A DNA stretch of 64,000 nucleotides. Source: Polychytrium aggregatum. Taxonomy: Eukaryota; Chytridiomycota; Chytridiomycetes; Polychytriales. A program made the translations under genes and the position numbers. This document shows, piece after piece, positions 9,654-22,600 of the stretch (positions are counted from its first letter, which is position 1; each line of letters opens with the position of its first letter). The notes beneath the pieces are model-generated. The model worked only from the letters and a program-made list of their open reading frames with translations. It made no database searches and was not told where the DNA came from. Location: the NCBI RefSeq assembly GCF_025602895.1, contig NW_026516214.1, forward strand, positions 434,001-498,000, given 5' to 3'.

Positions 9654-12565
9654 TCAATTCCTTCTGGAGGAGCCGGACCTTGTCTCTCTGGCTAGCTCCT
9701 CGTCGGTCCGGATCGGGTTTCCAATAGCATTCGCAGAACCAGGCTTGCTTGTCCCGGACAGAATGAAGCTTCCGACACCAGGGCCGAGCGGCCCCGCAGC
9801 AGAGTAGCCTCCTTTCTGCTTTCCGGCGGCGCCGGCGCTTTGAAGCATCCCCGAACGAAGTTGGTAGCGTGTTTGAGTGCTCTGAGTCACGGAGTTGTTG
9901 AAGTTGGATGACGTCGAGCTGGCGCCGTGCACCGAGGCAGCGGTTCCACCAAGCGAGTAAGTCGGGAACTTGGAACCCGTTGAAGCGATAGTTGCCCCAG
10001 TCGATTCCTAAGAGCGAGAGCATCGATTGAAATTAGTGACAACATACCTAAGGACACTGTAGATCTGCAACTATGGGACAAGCAGTATCCCCGCTCGACC
10101 TTACCAAAGAAGGGTGGGCACTGGTGGCGCGCCCAGGACGGCTTTCACCTGCGGACGGTGTCGTGGATATATGCTTTCGTGGCTGCACCGGAATCGACAT
10201 GACCTCGCCGGGTTTGGCTGCTCGGTGAAGACTTGAATCGTTTTGGATAAACTGTGGCTTTTGGCCATGATGCTCAGGGGCATCGGATAGTTCCATAGTG
10301 TCAATTCCGGCAACGTTGGAGTCCTCATCAACTTCATCCTCAGGTTCAGCGGAGGCATCGACAACCCTAAGCAGGGCTACAATCTGGTTTGGCGGAGAGA
10401 AGCGCGTCGTGGTGAAAAATGTCGCTGGCTTAAGAAGCGAGATCAGTGGATGAAGCTTGCTCGAGGGGTGCATTTTCCAGAGCTTGGACTGCATGCTGTG
10501 ATAGAGGATGGTTCATTCACATGGTTGGTGAGTTACGGCATTCACGCGAGCATATTGATTGCAATACCGATGTATGCCATGCGGGTCAATAGCAATACTC
10601 GGCAATGGGAAATACAATTGCGCCATCAACATATCGACATGCTCTGATTTGGTCCGACAGCGGCGAGCTTCAACATGAACCCCTCACCCGCACAGCGAGC
10701 ACATATTCACTCGGTTGATGATGGAATATCACGGGTAAATTCTGAACGAGTACCACCGAAAATGGCTTCGAAATGGTGCTCGGGCAATCAGTCCAAATAC
10801 AGCGCATGGAGAACTATCGCCGTAGCGCCTTTACCTCTGCAGATAGTTTTGCTGCGGGCCCACGACACTTCCAGGGCGAAGAATACGGAGGTAGGAGATG
10901 ACCTCCGCAGCAGTGAACTTGTAGTGCTTCATGAGATATGCGGCAATCAGGGTTCCAGTACGCCCAAGACCGGCCTTGCAGTGAATGCCTATCTTGCCTG
11001 CAGCGCCAACAGGGCCAATTCAATGATATCGATGATTGGTTTGGAATCCAGGACCGATTTGCTCAGCAACTGACTCAAAAGAAACCACCCCATTTGCCAA
11101 GTGTTCTAGAGCGGTCAAAATGTTCTATCACCATAAGATGCGTTACCTTGGCGATTCTCGCACAAATCCAAGAAGCGTTTAAGGATTCCATCCGGAGGCG
11201 TGGTTCCGTCAGGGAAGTAGAGCTCAATGTGCTCGATGCCGCTGTCGACAAATTTTTGTCGGTCATAGATCTTGTTGTTCAAGCGGACGACAGTTCGAAC
11301 TTGCTTTTCTTGAAAATAGCGCACCAAATCGTCAATTTTGTAGGCGGAATAGAATGGCTGGCCTGGTGTGCGGCCTTCCTTGGTTTCGTTCTTTTCCCAT
11401 GCCACCGTAGCAGACATGCCAAAGAAGCCGTTTCCGGTTAGGTTTGGAGGAAAACCGGCCGATGCCGGCTCATCGTGAGGAGAAGCAAAGGCTACAAATT
11501 TGTCTGTGATCCAGTTGAGATCGCCGTTTTCGACTCGCTCGTAAAACTTGTACTCGTCACAGTCAAAAGTATCGAGATTCAGTAGCCCTGTAGTGAGACC
11601 CTTGTAAAGACCCCGCAAGCAATCGAGAATGGTGATGTAGTATGTTGCTGGCCCATAGCCTGCATCACGATAGGGTGTGAATGGAGGCGATATGCCAATA
11701 AGCGGCTGGAAGGCTTCCTCTGGGGTTTTCTTGAATGCAATCATCTGCCCGTTCACGAGAAGCGGATGCATAGACAGGGTTATGGTGAGTGCGCATCGTC
11801 GCTGGCGTCCTTTCATGCTCACACCTCTGTTCTCGTTGTATCCTTGACGGCTCAAGCCCATGCAAGGTCATCACGCTCCCCTGGATGGAATCACCAGCCT
11901 CACATGCACTCACCTGGTAAGCACACATCAGGAACGCTGCATTGGCGCGTTTGTCATTCTCCATTGAGCTGAGCAAGCATATTTTTTTGTTGGCATTGAT
12001 GGGACTCTATATCCGGAGCATCATGTATTTCAAGATGCAGATAGGAGTGGGCGTTGGTCAGCCACGGATCAAGTCAAACACCAATACAGCACCTGCAGCT
12101 GTCCCGGTACCGAACCCAATATCGTCAGCGAATGACGCTCTCTATTCAGCCTTGTCTGACAGAGCCCTGAACCTAACGGTATGCACACGAATGCACTAGA
12201 CCTTACCACCAACTTCTCGTTCAGTATCTCACAGAATCGGAGAATATGTCCCATATTGGACGGCCCGAAATCCGAGTAGAAGCTGATGTAGACCAGCGTG
12301 CTGTCGATGGTGAAAAAGTGCACGTTCACATATTGCGGAGGCGGATAGGAAACGGATGTGAAGTAGAGCTTGTCTTGTCGCGTGAAAATATGGACCAGTC
12401 GCGTTAGGGACATCGACGCATCCGTCCTGAGTGGCTTTCGCAGCCCTTTCAATGGTTTATTCAGCGACAGAACGAACCTTTGATGAACTCTCTTGCGTTC
12501 TGAAATATGTCGACCGGGGTCGCCGCTGTGGCATGGTTGAATAGTCCAGTTGCCGTGTAAGGCAT
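9654..12565 (-). CDS. CDC14: CDC14 dual-specificity phosphatase
   Basis: Protein phosphatase that reverses Cdk phosphorylation in mitotic exit, cytokinesis and ciliary/flagellar function; it acts at nucleolus, spindle and centrosome/basal body. Exon 1 (12565-12478) encodes MPYTATG ... [12 protein letters not shown]. It splices in phase 1 to exon 2 (12373-12207), [21 protein letters not shown] ... [18 protein letters not shown]. Then come [15 protein letters not shown] (near 11930) and [13 protein letters not shown] ... [13 protein letters not shown] ... [19 protein letters not shown] (11700-11500). The catalytic loop is [21 protein letters not shown] (near 10975), followed by [17 protein letters not shown]. 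The Ser/Thr-rich C-terminal tail runs over two or more exons to 9654. The P-loop Cys and Arg and the WxxxxF-type body are intact. The start ATG is chosen because the EFIK/DKLYF join matches the family N-terminus. Middle exon borders are approximate. Confidence 0.93.
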
Positions 12566-13618
12566 ATTGTATGTCGATCGCGAGGGCTGATTCGGGATGG
12601 TGGATAGATCGGAAATAGCCGAGATACGTTCGAACCTGAAGTGAGCGCAGAAGGAGCACATGGGATGGTTGATAAAGGCGAAACTGGCCAGCGGTTGTCA
12701 ACAGCCAGGGCTGCTGAGGCACTTTTCTTGAACCAAAGCATGGCAACGCTTCTCGGACGCAGCGATCAAATCTCAGGCGTCGTTGCGGAGGCTCGACTCT
12801 ATTCGAGTGCAGCAAAATCTTGGGACGGAGCAACCATGCGAGCTGCACCTTGGCGCTTGGATAGCCTTTACCACTCGAGATAGGTCGGTCGGGCACCTCG
12901 CTTGGCTTTGGAAAAGTTGAGAGCGGCAGGGCAGATGGCCGAATCAAGCGGTTTGCGCAACAACAAGGACACGGTCCAGAAAAGTCAGGGATGTGCACGG
13001 CGTTGGGATGCAGGAGTTGTGGCAGTCAACCAAGACACTATTTGCCGCCAAGCTTGCAGACTGGGGCGGAAGAGCAGGAAGCTCAAAGGATCGCGGGTCG
13101 GCAAGTACTCCTTTTTGAAGTGCTCCGTGCGAAAATGGGGAGGCGGGCTGCGGCCAGCGCAGGGCCAGAGCAGCATATTGATGATTGTGTTTGCGCCGGA
13201 ACGAATCAACAGAAACAAAAGAAGCCGTGATTGATCCCACCACAGCTTTGTTGATCTGCCCTCCCCTGCTGCGCATGTGGCCAAACATTCCGCAGGGGTG
13301 CCGGAGGGCTTGCCCTGGGGCCCACAGCCCTTGCCCTGTGCTGCGCATGCGGCTTGTCCGGGCACACGCGTCGCACTCTCTCTCGCCCTCGCTCTCGCCC
13401 TCGCCCTCGCCCTCGCCCTCGCTGCCTGCTGCTCTCTTGGCGTTGTCGCCCTCCTGCTGTTGTCCCTGGCCAAGCCCGCCGTCCAGCGTTCCCCCAGCAT
13501 CTGGATTTCGAGCAGAGGGCCCAGCCGCATCGAGCGATCCCGCTGTGTCTTTGGCCCTGCGCTACTTTTCCTTCGGGCATCGAGTCTCATTTCTTCGGCT
13601 TCGACCTCGGTTGCAACC
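12566..13618. other. divergent intergenic region of CDC14 and YPP1
   Basis: About 1.05 kb between two divergent starts. It should hold both promoters. Apart from a CTCGCC hexamer repeat at 13373-13427 I see no defined element; the ORFs across it are low-complexity. Confidence 0.4.
13373..13427. repeat. CTCGCC/CTCTCG hexanucleotide microsatellite
   Basis: Roughly nine near-perfect copies of a hexamer (ctcgcc with ctctcg variants) 190 bp upstream of the YPP1 start. It produces spurious Ser/Pro- or Arg-rich ORFs on both strands. Confidence 0.75.
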
Positions 13619-16600
13619 ATGGTTATAGCCAAGCTTGCGGCTATCGAGCAGGATATGGATGTCTGTCGCTGCAAAGGACAGTTCCGCCTACTTCGGGATC
13701 TCGCCGTAAAATATCGGCGCAAGTACTATCCGAATGGCTCGGCTCGGGAATACATTATGCTCGCAGATGCTCTGATGAATCTGCTCTTTCAGAGTCAGGC
13801 TCCGGACTCAACCCCTTATGATTGCGACTTTGCGTTGACACCTGTTTGGAGCATGAGGCTCGCTCCGAAGCAGACCGACGACATTGCCAACACCCTCCAG
13901 CAAATCAAAGCCGCAGACGGAGAATACTACAAGGTATTCAGATGTGTTGTCAACAAGACCATTGGTGGTCTGCTGTGCGAACAACTGGCGCTGCTTGTTC
14001 CTGGATGTTCCCTGTCCCCAAGACTGCCCCCTTTTCCCTTTGTCCTTTCTCTGGCTTATTCCAATAAGCCATATGCTTCAAAATTAGATACTCCGAATGC
14101 ACTGGCGAACGGTGGCTAAAACGCCTGCCTCTGCCAAAAAACGTAGCCCAGCTGAGCTATATGTCGTTGTCAGTGCTAACAATCCGGCAATACGTACGCT
14201 TTGCGTTTCCCTGTAGCAAGCGCAAATACTACTAGCTCGACTCGATATTGTTCACGGCAGCCCCGATGCCGCGCTGGCGAAGCTTAGGGCAGTCCTTAAT
14301 GCCGAAACGCACTCGAGCCCCACCGAATATGGCGAGTCTGCGAAAATCGTGGCCGTCATGGGTTGGACTCTTCAAGGAGTCGCGCTGGAGCTCAAGGGCG
14401 AGCTCAATCTGGCCATTCAGTCCTACGAATGCGCCGCGAAGCATTTGCAAGTCAAGTACTCGGTCCCGGCTGCTTCTGCCAAGACAGCCGGACGAATGAT
14501 CGAGCCCGATGAATGTCAGTGGACCTACTGGCTGGAGGAAACGCTGTTCAGACAAACATGCCTGCTGATGAAACTCGGGTAAGCCGTTGCTTGCTCTATC
14601 ATGTTACCGAGTGATTTTAAGATAGCCTACGAGCGGGTGCCTACGACCACGACAGTTAGGCTTTTCAACTATCCAGCAGGCATCACAGTTTCTATAGGGC
14701 AGCCCCGTCTGCGAGACACACGGCGACGCTAACTTGACACACCGTGTTCGTGCGAATTCAGCGACAGATCAACGGTGCATATCCCCATCCGGACATACGT
14801 GACCACGCTCGCCTCCACCTCAAACAGCTTCCAAACCGCCAGGAAGACGAAGGTGTATCGATGGTATCTCAAGATGATGCTCAGTGCACCGCTGACGGCA
14901 ACAGGAAGCCCAAACCTGTCTGCGTCACGGTTGAATGCCGCTGGGGATCGCTCGACGGCTGATTTGCAGACGTACGCAAATCCGTTTTCTGGGATTCCAA
15001 GCCTCGCCTTCCCATGTGCCGACTTGCCCTTAGGGATACAATCAGAGTTTCGCAGCTGCTTGACAGCCTACGAGGGACTACTTGCGCAGCTCATCCGGTT
15101 CCCTCGCGGAGAAGACATGTCGCCTGAAGAGCAGGAGCGTATTCAGCGATACCACGAATGCATGGACTGGATTGTGATGAGTGAGATGTCACTTCCATCT
15201 CGCCAGGCTCAGTCCGTATCGCGCGCAGAGGAGTGCGGCGAGATCATTGACAGTCACTATCGACTGCTAGAGGTAAGCGATGTCAGACAGCTGGGTCGAT
15301 ATTGGCTGATCGACCACGTGCGCGATCCATCGCCAAAGAAAGAGTGATACGGCCCCAGTGTTCCAACTTTGCGACAACCAGTGACACAAAGTTTGCTCAT
15401 TTCTAAAGCTTTGCTAATGCTGACCACCGTTGCGCCCAAATTGCTTGGACTTTCCTAGATCCTTTACCAAGGAGCCAAGCACACTTTCGAATCACTGAGA
15501 ATTCTTCGATACATTGTCCATGCTTTTGCGTCGCTTATTGTCAACTTTCCTGATGTTATCCCCAAACATGAGTATGAGGTAAGCATGCGAAGACTCTGTC
15601 GGTTGACCAAGTCGGTCATGTACGCCGTGGATCCTAACCGACGACTGCGGCTCACCAGGAAGCGGAATGGGCTGTTGCTGCTTATCTGGAACTGTACAAT
15701 CGAAAACTCGATGATGCGATCCAGGCCGGCCAGAAGGCCCATCGAGATGAAGTCGTCGAGCAGCGGCGACTCTCGCAAATGAGTGCCCATGGGGCTGGTC
15801 GACCTGGTCCCGATCCCGTCCACTCCGCGCCAACAAGCGGCAATGACGCTTCACAGCCATCAGCCGCACATGGTCACATGCATAGCCGCGATAGTTTAGT
15901 CGTCCGTATTCCTTGTCTGGAGAATGAGGGGATAGTCGACACGATCGGCGTCTTGATTTCCGGGGTGCGGATCATCCTTTCGAACCTGAACGGCGACGAA
16001 CAGAAGGTAGGTGTGGCCGACGCTCCCGATGTTTATTTTTTATATCTCCTACCTCGATTCAAAGCGGCTGATAGAGTGCGCGATCACACAATGTGGGCTT
16101 CGATATAATCAGGCTCGAAAGGCTGTAGACTACATGGAGCAAGCACTCGAGCTTTTGAAGGTGCATGGCGCCACCCTCGCAAACTTTGATCCTGTTCTCG
16201 TCAAGGTGGAGCAGTACCTGGGGATTACCTATGGTGAAATGGCGCTGGAGGGTACAGTATACTCCACTTCGTCTCAACGATGAGAGCCAGCTGCTTCTCC
16301 GATAGCGCAAGTTCACCCCCTCATCCGCCGCGCTGGACTAGCGAGTGACTTGTCTGCTCTACCGCCTCAACTCAGTGTCGGACTCGGAGCTTCGTGGCCG
16401 CTGTCAAGAAAAATCGATCGAGCATCTGAGCTGCGCAGTCCAACTCAATCCAGAGCAGTGGGAAACGCGATATCAGCTGGCACTAGCATACGCCGAACTT
16501 GGCGAGGTAGGGTACCGGCGCCGAAATTGTCTGACGTTGGTTGATATGGGTTGCTGTGGCGTGATACGGGTTGATCCTTGTCGTTACGGATCGACGCTGC

Positions 16601-18962
16601 CTTACGCGCGCTGGATTTTGGCGGGATACGTTGAATTGCTCTGGGATACGGGTGATCAAGATTGCTTCCCCAGATTTGTCGACAGCATCTGCTTTCACTC
16701 ACATATCTCATGTTAAATTACTTCCCAGTCCGACCTATCGATCGAGCATCTGCAAATCGCCTTGACACTAAATCCAACCCACGCCTCCTCCTGGAATCTA
16801 CTGGCACTTGTCCTGAGCTCCAAGAAAAACTACCTTGCAAGTTTGAGAATTTGCGAAACCGGATGGCGACAGTGCATCAACTCGCTCGCCACCAGATTGG
16901 GTACTCCGCCAGAGGCCATCGATGGATCCGGCGAGCTTCCGTTACTCTGGGACTGTGTTTCTCCTTTCGAAAAAGAGTCTTTGATGAAGTGAGTGATTTG
17001 TCCCGGTATTCCCAGCTCCCCTCCCTTGTATTGACAGCCTTGGATATTGGGGTAGCGCCGGCTGGTTGCAATGGCATTCGCTTAGCGACTCTCGCTTACC
17101 CTTGATATCCTGTCTACTTAGCCTCAAGATCACCCAGACATTCCTGCAGATTGGAAAATACGGGCCCAAGTCGGGCTTAGAGATGGTCCAGGGACTTCTG
17201 ACCCTCTATCGCAAGCTGTTTGGCAATCCTCTCAGCTACCGAGCCGAAGATCTCGGCAAACCGTACACGGCTGTTGTTGAGAGTGGTACAAACTCAAATG
17301 TGGCAGAGAGTGCTCGCATGCCCAACAGCGATCCCCTCGGTCGCCAGAGTGTCGAGTTTCTTGGACACGGGAACGTGTATGTGAGCAACAGTACCGGTGG
17401 TAGGTCTCTGTTAATGCGGGCCTTATCGATCAGCCTAGAGCATACCAGTTGCGTAGACACCTCAGCGGAAACCTCTGACAAGCCGATATGCCACCTTCCT
17501 TGCACCTGTGCCAGACGGCCCCCGATCCAACACAATGGCTCAAAAGTCGCCGCATTCACGCGCTCCTACGGCTGTTTCGACGTTGTCGACCACCTTCCAT
17601 CGCACATCGCCGACACAGCATCAGTCATTTTATCGGTTCAAGGTCTTTGAGCAGCAGATCTCACTCTGGCTCCTTGTGTCTGCCCTCTACCGCGAGGTCC
17701 AGCAATACGACAATGCGCGTGGCGCTGTTGCTGAAGCCGAGAAAGTCGCCGAGGTGCTCGTCAAGATCGAAAACAAGGTACGCAACGGGCCCTCAGCCCG
17801 ATCCAAGGCCGAGATTATAGCAAGCCTCTCCAAGCCAAACACCGATAGCCTTGGGGTCTCGGGCAGATCAACTCTTGGAGGATTTCAAAAACGGAGCACC
17901 CAGGCCGGGGACTCAAGCGCGTCTGTGGCTGCGGGGAGCCCAGCAACAGCCACAGCATCCGTTGTCAGTGTTGTTGGTCTGTTGCAGTTTAACATGGACT
18001 CGACCAACCCCGTCCCAAAATGGGGTTTAACAGATGCTAACATCAAAAGAATCCTTGCCGATATCACCTTTGAGGTTGGTATCTCTCGTGCGGTTACTAC
18101 CGAGGCCGCAATCGCCGAATGATGTCGTATGTGTTCAGGCTGGTCGCTTCCTGAGCTTCATCAAGCTCAGTTCACACCATCGCCCATCCAGATATATGGG
18201 CGCCGCTGAGCGTGGCATCGACGGAGCAACTGGAGTCCGGATCCCTGAGCAACCAATCTATTCTGACGCTCCCCTCCCCTCTAGTCGCTTGTGGTGGAAT
18301 ATGCCGAATACAAAGGCAAGCACCAGCCGGCACCCGGAGGCAAGTATGACAAGTATATGTCGCCGGCAATGAAAGTCGAGGCCGCCCATCAAGTGACCCG
18401 GCTCAAGGTCTCTCCGTCGTCGGCATCCATTGCCAGCACCGTCCCAACAACATCGCCCACTAATGCATCCAGCGTTGGTGAGCTCACTGGGGCCGATGGC
18501 TACAGCACACAGAGCGGACATAGTCTCAGTGCCGGCAGTCCCGCAAACGTCATTCTGCTGAATCAAGCCGACCGCAACGAGCAGATCCAGACAAGCAAGC
18601 TAGAGGCACTGCTGGCCGACTTCCAGGCAAACAGCTATTTGGATGAACATCACATGGCCACACACTATTACCTCGGCCTGTTGTACCTTGAGACAGACAA
18701 CCTGGCCTTTGCCGAGCACCAGTTTCTGCGCGTCGTCAAGCATTCCAAAGGTCGTGGAGGGTCGGGCGGACAGCCCGGGATGGCCTCCAACTACTCGGGG
18801 GTTTCAAGCGTCTGGAGCCACGAGAGCTGGCGCCAACTGGGAAAGATTTTCAACCTGACCCAAAGGCACCAAAAGGCTCGAGAGTTTATCTTGTATGCCG
18901 CTCGCCTTGAGCGAGCGTGCCCGATCCGAGGGTTCGAATGCCTCTCCCGAATCGACAACTAG
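13619..18962 (+). CDS. YPP1: Ypp1/TTC7-like TPR protein (PI4-kinase complex)
   Basis: Large TPR solenoid, many exons. TTC7/Ypp1 scaffolds the plasma-membrane PI4-kinase (Stt4/PI4KA) with Efr3. Exon 1 (13619-13933) begins MVIAKLAAIEQDMDVCRCKGQFRLLRDLAVKYRRKY. Exon 2 (14217-14578) gives ILLARLDIVHGSPDAALAKL and YWLEETLFRQTCLLMKLG. Later exons contain the TPR-like LNPTHASSWNLLALVLSSKKNYLASLRICE (near 16770) and PLLWDCVSPFEKESLMKLNLKITQTFLQIGKYG across the intron near 17000-17120. The final exon gives YYLGLLYLETDNLAFAEHQFLRVVKH, SWRQLGKIFNLTQRHQKAREFILYAARLE and PIRGFECLSRID, the family's usual end. The stop TAG at 18960-18962 coincides with the left end of a transposon. Intron edges other than those given are approximate. 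Confidence 0.75.
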
Positions 18963-19380
18963 AGACGATCCAATAAAAAACGGGACACCCGGACTTTGGT
19001 CATTGGTGTATGTTATTACTCAAAGCATCGCGCACTGGTCATGGCCGTTCCGTGATGTGCTTCTGGATCTGAATCAAAGACGCTTTCTCGCTCAGATGGC
19101 TCCCGCGAGCGAAAGACATCACCCAGGAGACGGCGATTCAAGCGACTCGATCTCCAGGTGTGCTCACAATGCCGGGGAGCCAAGCGACTCGAGAAGGCCG
19201 AGTATCTTGATGTCGATACACCATGGAGCTGTCCGGAGGGTCGAGCGAATGCACCACATAGAGTGATTGCCAACCAGGACGGGAAACAATCTCATGGCTT
19301 GCTCACTGGAGCCTACGGATCAGCAGACTTGTGTCCCTGGTGCCAGAAAGTGACCGTCCCGTTTTTTTCTGGATAGACTG
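18962..19380. mobile_element. non-autonomous Fanzor-family element next to YPP1 stop
   Basis: About 419 bp bounded by inverted ends. The left end reads GATCCAATAAAAAACGGGAC from 18967, identical over that stretch to the outer end of the full Tc1-Fanzor element at 39725. The right end, read inward on the minus strand from 19380, is CAGTCTATCCAGAAAAAAAC followed by gggac. The interior keeps Fanzor-derived sequence (CSQC cluster near 19160) and the conserved Fanzor-side terminal block (19269-19375). The left TA target site is 18960-18961; the right flank is TC rather than TA, so the duplication has decayed or the edge is off by a base or two. Confidence 0.75.
19150..19262 (+). pseudogene. Fanzor zinc-finger region remnant
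   Basis: The frame reads LQVCSQCRGAKRLEKAEYLDVDTPW, comparable with TSQVCSNCLKPSRLRDLEAP of the full Fanzor at 36194-38566. The rest of the nuclease is missing or frameshifted. The nucleotide stretch around 19205-19260 is also recognisably similar to 35810-35865 in another copy. Confidence 0.6.
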
Positions 19381-19625
19381 TCGCAATCGGCAGCAATCTT
19401 CTCGCACAGCGAGATCGTGCTCCAAGAGACGTCCGTGTTGCGGTGTGAGAGTATGCTGCATATATTCGACCATTGAGGCGTAGCCTTTGCCTTGCCCCCA
19501 CGGGGCAGACGGTCATTAGTCATTGCGGGTGATGGATGTGTGGGTGCCTTCCCATCCAAAAAATAGCCTCCCACTCGCTGAAAGGGCTGAAAGGGCTGAA
19601 AGGGTCTTTCCGAGTAGACAAACGA
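19381..19625. other. short spacer between transposon and hAT-like gene
   Basis: 245 bp following the element; contains a triple gaaaggget-like direct repeat (gaaagggct, 19578-19607). It should hold the 3' untranslated region of the minus-strand gene beginning its end at 19626. No gene seen. Confidence 0.35.
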
Positions 19626-22600
19626 TCAGACAGCTGACCAGTCGGCGAGCTCACAAATTGGAGTATCCCCTCGTGTGTCTTCAAAGTTGACAGACAGATG
19701 GACAGGAAGCGGCAAGGATATCGGTGTCCGATGGCTCTTGGCAGCTCTCTCGTTGGCAACCTTCGGGTGCTGATCGGGGCTACTCTGGAAACCCGCATCG
19801 GCGCCAGCAATAGATTCCGATGCCTGTGAGCCACCGTTTTGAATGCGACCGTGGCATCCACGACGCCACAGATCCACGCCAGTCTCGAAATCATCAAGCT
19901 CTTGAAGGGTCATGTCGGGGAAGATGATTTTGGTCCAGAGCATGTCAGAGCGACGTCCATGTCCTCCTTCGCCCAGGGGCACGTTCTGTCGCGTAAGGTC
20001 GGCCCATGTTTGAAGATTCGAGCCTGTGGGGTGGTCACTGGCTCGGCCACCGTTTGCTGTGTACAACGGGTTTGAGATTCCATGTATCGCCGACAGCGAC
20101 TGTCCGTCGGTAGATATCAAGCTCGCTTGAGCCGACGGGACCTGGCCTGAAAACAGACCGGCAGAGTTGCATTCGCTCTGCAAACCCGGTAAAGCCCGTG
20201 ATACCAATTCGAGATCTCTCTGTCGCCGAGACGGACAAAATGCTGTGGGAGATAGATTTGCAGCGCTCGAGGTCGCGAGGAAGATCTCGTCCATGCCGGG
20301 GCAATGTGGAACGATTTGGAATATCATCAATGCCAGTCGTCTGAGGGCAAACGTATCTTGGGCGTGGACCAGATTCATCCAGTACTGAATTGGATTGTCG
20401 ACCGGCGAGGCTGCCGAGTTTGTCACTTCTTTGAAAGACATGCCCGACGGTACACTCAAGACCTCTCCGAGAGCGATAACGGTCGGATGCGCTGTGGCTT
20501 CTGAAGGTGTTCTCGCCAGAGACGAACTCAGAGTCGAAAAGGTGCCCAGCCCATTGAAATAGCCGCCGACCTGGGTCTTCAGTGCATTGATCTCGTCGGC
20601 AGTGAACCCTTTGATTCGGGCCAGCTCTGCAATCTCGTTCGTGACTTTTGAAAGAGAATACGTCTGGGGCTTGGACAGGACGGCTTGGCGATATCGAGGG
20701 CTCAGGAAGAAAGCGGCAGAGTACAGGGGCGATTTGAATACGGACAGGCGGTGCTCCAGACGATCAAGCACCTGCTGCCTGAGTGCCTCGAATTCTCGCT
20801 GATCAAAAGACAGTCCTGCGCTCTCGAATCGAATCTCCTTGACGTCCGCGACGGCCTTGAATAGCTGTCCCCAAATATCAGCCAGGGTGAAGCGAAGGCG
20901 GCTTTCGGAGTGCATGCTACACACATACTCAGACTGCAACGACTCGATAGAACGAATGATGGGCGCGACAAGATGCGCTGCAGCTGAGGATGTATCAAAG
21001 TGGGACTCGTTCTTCAATATGCAAGCAACCGGGCTCGGACAGCCTGTAGCTGATGAGTCCGTGTCATTGGAGAGTTGGTTGGCCAAGCTCTGAAATGCTG
21101 GGCGGCACTGCAAGGCAGACAGCAACAACGGAGATTTTGAAAGGAATCTTGATGATGAGTTCGAGACAGCTCGGAGAAAGGGAGGGTGGCCAGACGTTGC
21201 AGAGTTTGACGCAGCGGATGTACCATTTACTTTGAAAAGACTTTCAGCGGGGTCGGAGCTGATGGGCGTGTCCGGCATTGGTGAGACGAGTGCTGCAAAA
21301 TTGCTTTGCGAACCCATTTGGCCTGATGTGGATGGATAGGCACACGCTGGAGAAGAGCTCTCCAATCGCGATGTAATAGAAAGCCATGATGGCGGCGTGT
21401 GTTCCGGATGGTTGAGGAAAAAGTCATTGAGCTTTGCGGACCAATATCGAGAGGAGGCAAAGAACTTGAGCAAGACCTGATTCTTGCGCAAGACGGAAGC
21501 AAAGGGTTCGGTAGAGAGAATGCTCCTGAGGGCATCGCCCATAACATGGAGAGGCGAGTCGACCAGAAGGCACGTTGGGTACTTTGAGCAAAACTGGAGG
21601 ACCAAATCCGATACAACGATACGCTCGTGAGAGTGTTCTGTGAAAGAGCTGGCCGCTGGAAGTGGAAGCACCAGCGCCGATATTTGCAGTGGATTGATGC
21701 CAAGAGCAGCCAGACAGGACTCTATCTCTGCGATTAGACGGGTAGCTGAATGCTCAAGCGGAAGGAGCTCGAGCGTCTTGATGTGGATCTGGCAAAAGGG
21801 CTCATTCCGAGCAAGGGCAACGGCGTAGTAGTGCACGCCCGAGGGATCGACCCAAGGATCGAGTGAAAGTGTCAAAAAGCGCTCTTGAGCAAGCAGCACC
21901 GCAGCCCGGCTTTGACAGCCGCGAAGCTTTTCCCGCAAGTGATCGGAGGAGAGCAACGGCGAATCCGATATTGCTGCCGCCAGCGGCAAAGTAGATCCCT
22001 TCATATGCAGGGCCTGGAAATCTTGGAAATAAGGGTTATCCAATAGCTGCAACCCGAGGCGATTTGAGGCCAAAGCCTTCAGCAAGTACGAGTGACTCAG
22101 AGCTTGATGGTCCGGGGCTGGTAGGGCCGTTGGTGCGCGTGGTGGAAGTAGATGGGGGTGGATCGCCGAAGGTTGTGGAGTCGGTGCTTGACTGAAAGAC
22201 GGAATAAAAGCGTGCGCTGAAGGTGAGGAAAGGTTGGGCAGCGCAAACGAGGTTGATTGAAATTGTGGCAGGGCATAGGCCGATTGCAAGGCAAACGGAA
22301 GTGCGTGTGGCTGCTGGGCGGCTGGATGGGCAAGATAGGGATGGGCGTACGCCAGGCCGGCAGAGGGCAGGGCTGGCGATGGATACAGGGAGGTGTGTGA
22401 GGCTACAAAAGAGACCGGCTGCGAAACGGTCGTGTGTGGAGAGTACAGCACAGGCTTTGGAGCCGACACCTTAGGCCTCTTTGCCTTCCTGGAGGATGGT
22501 GTACGATATCCCCCGCTTGCTGATCCAAGGTCGTCGGGCGAGGAGGGCGACGATGGCGGCGACGTGGAGGTGGCAGGAGCTGCATTTTTCTGTAGATATA

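Noticed and set aside
13206-13722. Arg/Ser-rich ORFs on both strands upstream of YPP1
   Set aside because: Generated by the CTCGCC hexamer repeat; no domain, and the YPP1 ATG at 13619 gives the conserved N-terminus.
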